NCBI GenBank assembly: GCA_963971425.1
Contig: OZ020525.1
Coordinates: 21,644,187 to 21,708,186, forward strand
DNA: 64,000 nucleotides
Direction of reading: 5' to 3'
DNA from: Bryoerythrophyllum caledonicum
Taxonomy: Eukaryota > Streptophyta > Bryopsida > Pottiales > Pottiaceae
Position numbers and translations under genes: made by a program. Under the pieces are notes generated by a model that made no database searches, had not been told where the DNA came from, and saw only the letters and a program-made list of their open reading frames with translations. Of the stretch, positions 58,018 through 64,000 are shown piece by piece (the stretch's first letter is position 1; the number at the start of each line of letters is the position of its first letter).

Positions 58018-59618
58018 AATTTCTATTCAATCTTTCATTCTAATTCTTTATTCCATTTTTTTATTCTAGTTTTTTTCATTCAATCTTTCATTCTATTTCT
58101 CTATTCTATTTTGTGATTCTAATTATCTCTATTCAATCTTTCATTTTATTTCTTTATTCTATTTTTTGATTCTCTATTCTATTTTGTGATTCTAATTATT
58201 TCTATGCAATCTTTCATTCTATTTCTTTATTCTAGTTATTTTTACTCAAGCTTTCATTCTATTTCTTTATTCGATGTTTTGATTCTCTATTCTATTTTGT
58301 GATTCTAATTATTTCTATTCGATCTTTCATTCTATTTCTCTTCTCTATTTTTGATTCTCTTTTCTATTTTTTGATTCTAATCATTTCTATGCAATCTTTC
58401 ATTCTATTTCTTTATTTTATTTTTTGATTCTAGTTTTTTCCATTCAATCTTTTGTTCTTTTTCTATATTCTATTTTGTGATTCTAATTAATTCTACGTAA
58501 TCTTTCATTTTATTTCTTAATTCCCTAAACTCTAACCCTAAACTCCAACCCTAACCCTAAACTCTAACCCTAACCCTAACCCTAATCCTAATGCTAACCC
58601 TAACCCTAATCCATCGTCCCCCCGTCCTTGTCCCCTTGTCCCCCATCCCCAAACCCTAATCCCCGCTCCGTCCTTTTATCCAAAACCCTAACTTTTAGCT
58701 GTCCATCCAAAAGCGTTATTCATCGACGCGTTCATCCATCGACATGTTTCTCATCCTATATTCTTTTATAGATATAGATTCTTTTTTTCTATATAAATCG
58801 TATGAAGATATAATTGTACAATAAAATATATCGTATTGAGAAACAATTAGATATAAATCGTATGGAGATATAATTGTATGTAGAATATATATATATATAT
58901 ATAACATCTGTGTATGTAAAGTTGTAGGTTGGAAATATATGTATATATATATAAAATGTATCCACATATAATTCTTGTATGTTGTATATATGAATATAAT
59001 GTATGTATGTATAGTTGTATGTTGTATATATTATACATAGATATAAATCGTATGGAGATATAATCGTACAATAATATATAAATCGTATCGAGAAACAATT
59101 ATATATAAATCGTATGAAGATATAATTGTATGTTGTATATATATATATATATACATATAACATCTGTGTATGTATAGTAACATAGTTGTGTGTTGTATGT
59201 ATATAAATATATAAAACGAATCGATATATAATTCTTGTGTGTTGTATATATGACTAAAATGTATGTATGTATACAAGTATGCTGTATATATAGATATAAA
59301 TCGTATGGAGATATAATTGTGTGTTGTATATATATATGTATATAACATTTGTGTATGTATAGTTGTAGGTTGGAAATATATATATATATAATGTATCGAT
59401 AGAATATTATATATATATATAACATCTGTGTATGTATAGTTGTAGGTTGTATATATATATAAATATATAAAATGTATTGATATATAATTCTTGTATGTTG
59501 TATATATAAATACATATAACATCTGTGTATGTATAGTAACATAGTTGTATGTTGGATATATATATAAATGTATAAAATGTATCGATATATAATTGTATGT
59601 TGTATGTATAATTATAGT
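58018..59618 (+). repeat. Satellite unit 25, class L (1601 bp)
   Basis: Telomere-like tract 58523-58609; C-rich block 58616-58650. T variant. It has GTATGTATAGTTG near 59007, where L units 7 to 22 have GTATGTAAAGTTG. This is shared with unit 27. Confidence 0.93.
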
Positions 59619-61391
59619 AATTTCTATTCAATCTTTCATTCTAATTCTTTATTCCATTTTTTTATTCTAGTTTTTTTCATTCAATCTTTCATTCTATTTC
59701 TCTATTCTATTTTGTGATTCTAATTATCTCTATTCAATCTTTCATTTTATTTCTTTATTCTATTTTTTAAACATTGAATACAACAAAAAATACTAAACTT
59801 AAACCCTAAACTCTAACTCTAACCCTAACCCTAATTCTAACCCTAACCCTAATCCATTGTCCCCCCGTCCTTGTCCCCTTGTCCCCCGTCCCCCGTCCTC
59901 CGTCCCCGTCCCTGTCCCCCGACCCCGTCCCCGTCCCCATCCCCAAACCCTAATCCCCGCTCCGTCCTTTTATCCAAAACCCTAACTTTTAGTTGTCCAT
60001 CCAAAAGCGTTATTCATCGACGCATTCATCCATCGACATGTTTCTCATCCTGTATTCTTTTATAGATATAGATTCTTTTTTTCTATATAAATCGTATGAA
60101 GATATAATTGTACAATAAAATATATCGTATTGAGAAACAATTAGATATAAATCGTATGGAGATATAATTGTATGTAGAATATATATATATATATATAACA
60201 TCTGTGTATGTAAAGTTGTAGGTTGGAAATATATGTATATATATATAAAATGTATCCACATATAATTCTTGTATGTTGTATATATGAATAAAATGTATGT
60301 ATGTATAGTTGTATGTTGTATATATTATACATAGATATAAATCGTATGGAGATAAAATTGTACAATAATATATATCGTATCGAGAAACAATTATATATAA
60401 AATGTATGAAGATATAATTATATGTTGTATATATATATACATATAATAACATCTGTGTATGTATAGTTGTATGTTGGATATATATAAATATAAAATGTAT
60501 CAGTATATAATTATTGTATGACATTGTATATATGTATAAAATGTATGTATGTATAGTTGTATGTTGTAGATATAAATTTGTATGTTATATAGATATAAAT
60601 CGTATGGAGATATAATTGGGTGTTGTATATATATATATAACATCTACGTATGTATACTTGTAGGTTGGAAATATATGTATATATATAATGTATCAATATA
60701 TAATTGTATGTTGTATATATATATACATATAACATCTGTGTATGAATAATAACATAGTTGTATGTTGGATATATATAAATATATAAAATGAATGGATATA
60801 TAATTCTTGTGTGTTGTATATATGACTAAAATGTATGTATGTATACAAGTATGCTGTATATATAGATATAAATCGTATGGAGATATAATTTTGTGTTGTA
60901 TATATATATATATAACATCTGTGTATGTATAGTTGTAGGTTGGAAATATATATATATAATGTATCAATAGAATATTATATATATAACATCTGTGTATGTA
61001 AAGTTGTAGGTTGGAAATATATATATATATAAAATGTATCGATATATAATTATTGTATGTTGTATATATAAATACATATAACATCTGTGTATGTATACTA
61101 ACATAGTTATAGGTTGGATATATATAAATATATAAAATGCATCGATATATAATTATTGTATGTTGTATATATGTATAAAATGTATGTTTGTATAGTTGTA
61201 TGTTGTTTATAAAGATATAAATCGTATGGAGATATAATTGTGTGTTGAATATATATAAAACATGTGTGTATGTATAGTTGTAGGTTGTATATATATATAA
61301 ATATATAAAATGTATTGATATATAATTCTTGTATGTTGTATATATAAATACATATAACATCTGTGTATGTATACTAACATAGTTGTATGTT

Positions 61392-61426
<35 letters not shown>

Positions 61427-61744
61427 GTATCGATATATAATTATTGTATGTTGTATATATGTATAAAATGTATGTTTGTATAGTTGTATGTTGTTTATAA
61501 AGATATAAATCGTATGGAGATATAATTGTGTGTTGAATATATATAAAACATGTGTGTATGTATAGTTGTAGGTTGTATATATATAAAAATATATAAAATG
61601 TATTGATATATAATTCTTGTATGTTGTATATATAAATACATATAACATCTGTGTATGTATAGTAACATAGTTGTATGTTGGATATATATATAAATGTATA
61701 AAATGTATCGATATATAATTGTATGTTGTATGTATAATTATAGT
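59619..61744 (+). repeat. Satellite unit 26, class S, module-deleted (2126 bp)
   Basis: Telomere-like tract 59801-59854; C-rich block 59859-59944, full form. Near 61058-61070 the array jumps from one GTATGTTGTATAT copy to a later one, skipping 286 bp that unit 24 has (55874-56159). The terminal M module is also absent. It is the shortest fully sequenced S unit. TA tract 61394-61424. Confidence 0.92.
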
Positions 61745-63309
61745 AATTTCTATTCAATCTTTCATTCTAATTCTTTATTCCATTTTTTTATTCTAGTTTT
61801 TTTCATTCAATCTTTCATTCTATTTCTCTATTCTATTTTGTGATTCTAATTATCTCTATTCAATCTTTCATTTTATTTCTTTATTCTATTTTTTGATTCT
61901 CTATTCTATTTTGTGATTCTAATTATTTCTATGCAATCTTTCATTCTATTTCTTTATTCTAGTTATTTTTACTCAAGCTTTCATTCTATTTCTTTATTCG
62001 ATGTTTTGATTCTCTATTCTATTTTGTGATTCTAATTATTTCTATTCGATCTTTCATTCTATTTCTCTTCTCTATTTTTGATTCTCTTTTCTATTTTTTG
62101 ATTCTAATCATTTCTATGCAATCTTTCATTCTATTTCTTTATTTTATTTTTTGATTCTAGTTTTTTCCATTCAATCTTTTGTTCTTTTTCTATATTCTAT
62201 TTTGTGATTCTAATTAATTCTACGTAATCTTTCATTTTATTTCTTAATTCCCTAAACTCTAACCCTAAACTCCAACCCTAACCCTAAACTCTAACCCTAA
62301 CCCTAACCCTAATCCTAATGCTAACCCTAACCCTAATCCATCGTCCCCCCGTCCTTGTCCCCTTGTCCCCCATCCCCAAACCCTAATCCCCGCTCCGTCC
62401 TTTTATCCAAAACCCTAACTTTTAGCTGTCCATCCAAAAGCGTTATTCATCGACGCGTTCATCCATCGACATGTTTCTCATCCTATATTCTTTTATAGAT
62501 ATAGATTCTTTTTTTCTATATAAATCGTATGAAGATATAATTGTACAATAAAATATATCGTATTGAGAAACAATTAGATATAAATCGTATGGAGATATAA
62601 TTGTATGTAGAATATATATATATATATAACATCTGTGTATGTAAAGTTGTAGGTTGGAAATATATGTATATATATATAAAATGTATCCACATATAATTCT
62701 TGTATGTTGTATATATGAATATAATGTATGTATGTATAGTTGTATGTTGTATATATTATACATAGATATAAATCGTATGGAGATATAATCGTACAATAAT
62801 ATATAAATCGTATCGAGAAACAATTATATATAAATCGTATGAAGATATAATTGTATGTTGTATATATATATATATACATATAACATCTGTGTATGTATAG
62901 TAACATAGTTGTGTGTTGTATGTATATAAATATATAAAACGAATCGATATATAATTCTTGTGTGTTGTATATATGACTAAAATGTATGTATGTATACAAG
63001 TATGCTGTATATATAGATATAAATCGTATGGAGATATAATTGTGTGTTGTATATATATATGTATATAACATTTGTGTATGTATAGTTGTAGGTTGGAAAT
63101 ATATATATATAATGTATCGATAGAATATTATATATATATATAACATCTGTGTATGTATAGTTGTAGGTTGTATATATATATAAATATATAAAATGTATTG
63201 ATATATAATTCTTGTATGTTGTATATATAAATACATATAACATCTGTGTATGTATAGTAACATAGTTGTATGTTGGATATATATATATAAAATGTATCGA
63301 TATATAATT
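61745..63309 (+). repeat. Satellite unit 27, class L (last in array)
   Basis: Telomere-like tract 62250-62336; C-rich block 62343-62377. It follows the L plan to about 63309, but then continues into more AT modules without a following T-rich block. It shares GTATGTATAGTTG (near 62730) with unit 25. Confidence 0.9.
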
Positions 63310-63552
63310 CTTGTATGTTGTATATATGTATAAAATGTATGTATGTATAGTTGTATGTTGTATATATAGGTATAAATCATATGGAGTTATAATTGTGTGT
63401 TGTATATATATATATAACATCTGTGTATGTATAGTTATAGGTTGGAAATATATACATATATAAAATGTATTGAGATATAATTATTGCATCTCGTATATAT
63501 GACTAAACTGTATGTATATATAATATATGTGAATAAAATGTATGTATGTATA
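63310..63552 (+). repeat. Diverged AT modules at array edge
   Basis: The familiar words continue but with many substitutions that internal copies lack: AAATCATATGGAGTTATAAT, AGTTATAGGTTGG, TTGAGATATAATTATTGC and ACTAAACTGTATG. The T-rich block expected after 63309 is absent. This is typical of the boundary of a homogenised array. Confidence 0.8.
63542..63552 (+). repeat. Left copy of 11-bp target-site duplication
   Basis: ATGTATGTATA directly precedes the insertion. It is identical to 63807-63817. In uninterrupted array copies the word runs on to GTTGTATG, which here is found only after the right copy. The duplication is therefore supported despite the low-complexity context. Confidence 0.7.
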
Positions 63553-63622
63553 TCCTCACCCCCACTAAGATTTGCTCCTCCCTTCTCACTCTCTCCCCCC
63601 CCACCTCCCACTCCTCTTAGTT

Positions 63623-63635
63623 ACCCCTATGGGGT
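63623..63635. other. Small palindrome in the insertion
   Basis: ACCCC-TAT-GGGGT, a 5-bp stem with a 3-base loop, within the retroelement-like insertion. Confidence 0.6.
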
Positions 63636-63764
63636 GACGGACTCACTGGTTTTTTGATACCTGTTTTATAGTGTCTACCCTCAAAAGGGGGAAGTAGTCC
63701 CAACTTACTAATTCCCTGTCCGGTGGACATGGTCTTAGTAGTGGAACGAACAGACACTTTATTC

Positions 63765-63793
63765 ACGTCGGCCCCTTCTATGGGGACCGACGT
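63765..63793 (+). other. Terminal hairpin of the insertion
   Basis: ACGTCGGCCCC pairs with GGGG-A-CCGACGT: an 11-bp stem with one bulged A (63786) and a six-base loop TTCTAT. It abuts the TTC tail, the position where many non-LTR elements carry the stem-loop recognised by their reverse transcriptase (family knowledge; role here inferred). Confidence 0.75.
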
Positions 63794-63806
63794 TCTTCTT
63801 CTTCTT

Positions 63807-63817
63807 ATGTATGTATA
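63807..63817 (+). repeat. Right copy of 11-bp target-site duplication
   Basis: ATGTATGTATA immediately after the TTC tail, identical to 63542-63552. The array then resumes with GTTGTATGTTG. Confidence 0.7.
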
Positions 63818-64000
63818 GTTGTATGTTGTATATATGGATATAAATCGTATGGAGATATAATTGTGTGTTGTATATATATATATAATATTTGTGTATGTAT
63901 AGTTGTAGGTGGTATATATATATATAAATATATAAAATGTATCGATATATAATTCTTGTATGTTGTATATATGTATAAAATGTATGTTTGTATAGTTGTA
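63807..64000 (+). repeat. AT-rich modules resuming after the insertion
   Basis: This returns to satellite words (TCGTATGGAGATATAATT, TGTATGTATAGTTGTAGG, TAAAATGTATCGATATA) with edge-type changes such as GTAGGTGGTATA and AATATTTGTG. No T-rich or telomere-like block is reached before the window ends. Confidence 0.82.

Larger units (their letters stand above)
1..63309 (+). repeat. Two-class higher-order satellite array with internal telomere-like tracts
   Basis: 27 head-to-tail composite units are seen. Each has a T-rich block, a CCCTAA-type tract, a C-rich block, a conserved linker and an AT-rich subrepeat array. Every unit has the same orientation. Starts were placed at the word AATTTCTATTCAATC. 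Periods are 1601-1605 bp for L units and mostly 2765-3574 bp for S units. Copies are nearly identical over kilobases, differing mainly in (TA)n length and module number. This implies recent amplification or concerted evolution. No coding sequence is supported in this stretch. The family is not one I recognise by name. Confidence 0.95.
63553..63806 (+). mobile_element. Short retroelement-like insertion (254 bp), 5'-truncated
   Basis: This is the only stretch in the window unrelated to the satellite. It starts in a C/T-rich segment, then a balanced-composition middle. It ends in a strong hairpin (63765-63793) followed by (TTC)4TT at 63793-63806. It is flanked by a perfect 11-bp duplication of array sequence. 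A 3' hairpin plus a simple-repeat tail and short target duplications is the usual look of non-LTR retrotransposon ends or SINE-like derivatives. I see no tRNA-type A or B box and no reading frame of note. On the minus strand an AATAAA lies at 63758-63763, so the opposite orientation is possible. I cannot name the family. Confidence 0.65.

Noticed and set aside
1..63309. CRISPR array
   Set aside because: There are regular repeats, but with no unique spacers between short direct repeats, no leader and no cas genes. The repeats are nested eukaryotic satellite modules.
63553..63806. tRNA-derived SINE
   Set aside because: Size and tail would fit, but I see no A-box or B-box match and no tRNA-like head. 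I kept the broader non-LTR-type call.

Overview
This window is almost entirely one large, head-to-tail eukaryotic satellite array. I find no protein-coding gene, tRNA or rRNA that I can support. Nothing bacterial is visible: no operons, ribosome binding sites or coding-like ORFs. The array carries interstitial tracts of CCCTAA (TTAGGG-type telomere repeat, with CCCTAAA, CTCTAA and CTCCAA variants). That points to a nuclear eukaryotic chromosome, probably subtelomeric or another heterochromatic block, in a lineage with TTAGGG-like telomeres. Plants (TTTAGGG), most insects (TTAGG) and nematodes (TTAGGC) fit less well. I cannot name the species.

Each unit has the same five blocks on the + strand: (1) a T-rich pyrimidine block; (2) a degenerate CCCTAA tract; (3) a C-rich block of CCCCGTCC-like words; (4) a linker of about 150 bp holding two more CCCTAA words and a non-repetitive stretch; (5) a long AT-rich array of about 100- and 180-bp subrepeats built from TATG, TGTATG and (TA)n words. 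I mapped 27 unit starts at the word AATTTCTATTCAATC. There are two classes. S units have a short T-rich block, a long C-rich block and an AT array of about 2.3-3.1 kb, with periods mostly 2.77-3.57 kb. L units have a long T-rich block, a short C-rich block and an AT array of about 0.8 kb, with a period of 1601-1605 bp. The two classes keep separate diagnostic bases throughout the core.

Layout: 1-1206 is the AT tail of a preceding unit. Units 1-6 (1207-20151) are all S. Units 7-14 (20152-38284) alternate L-S four times as about 4.4-4.7 kb dimers. Units 15-18 (38285-44688) are four L units in a row, spaced exactly 1601 bp. Units 19-27 (44689-63309) are S L S L S S L S L. A 200-N assembly gap sits in unit 21 (49627-49826) and is almost certainly smaller than the real missing sequence.

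From 63310 to the end the modules are diverged, which looks like an array edge. A 254-bp non-satellite insertion at 63553-63806 is flanked by a perfect 11-bp duplication. It ends in an 11-bp-stem hairpin followed by a TTC repeat, and is best read as a short, 5'-truncated non-LTR-type retroelement copy. The most interesting content is the architecture itself: a two-class higher-order satellite in which every unit carries telomere-like and G-quadruplex-prone blocks in one orientation.
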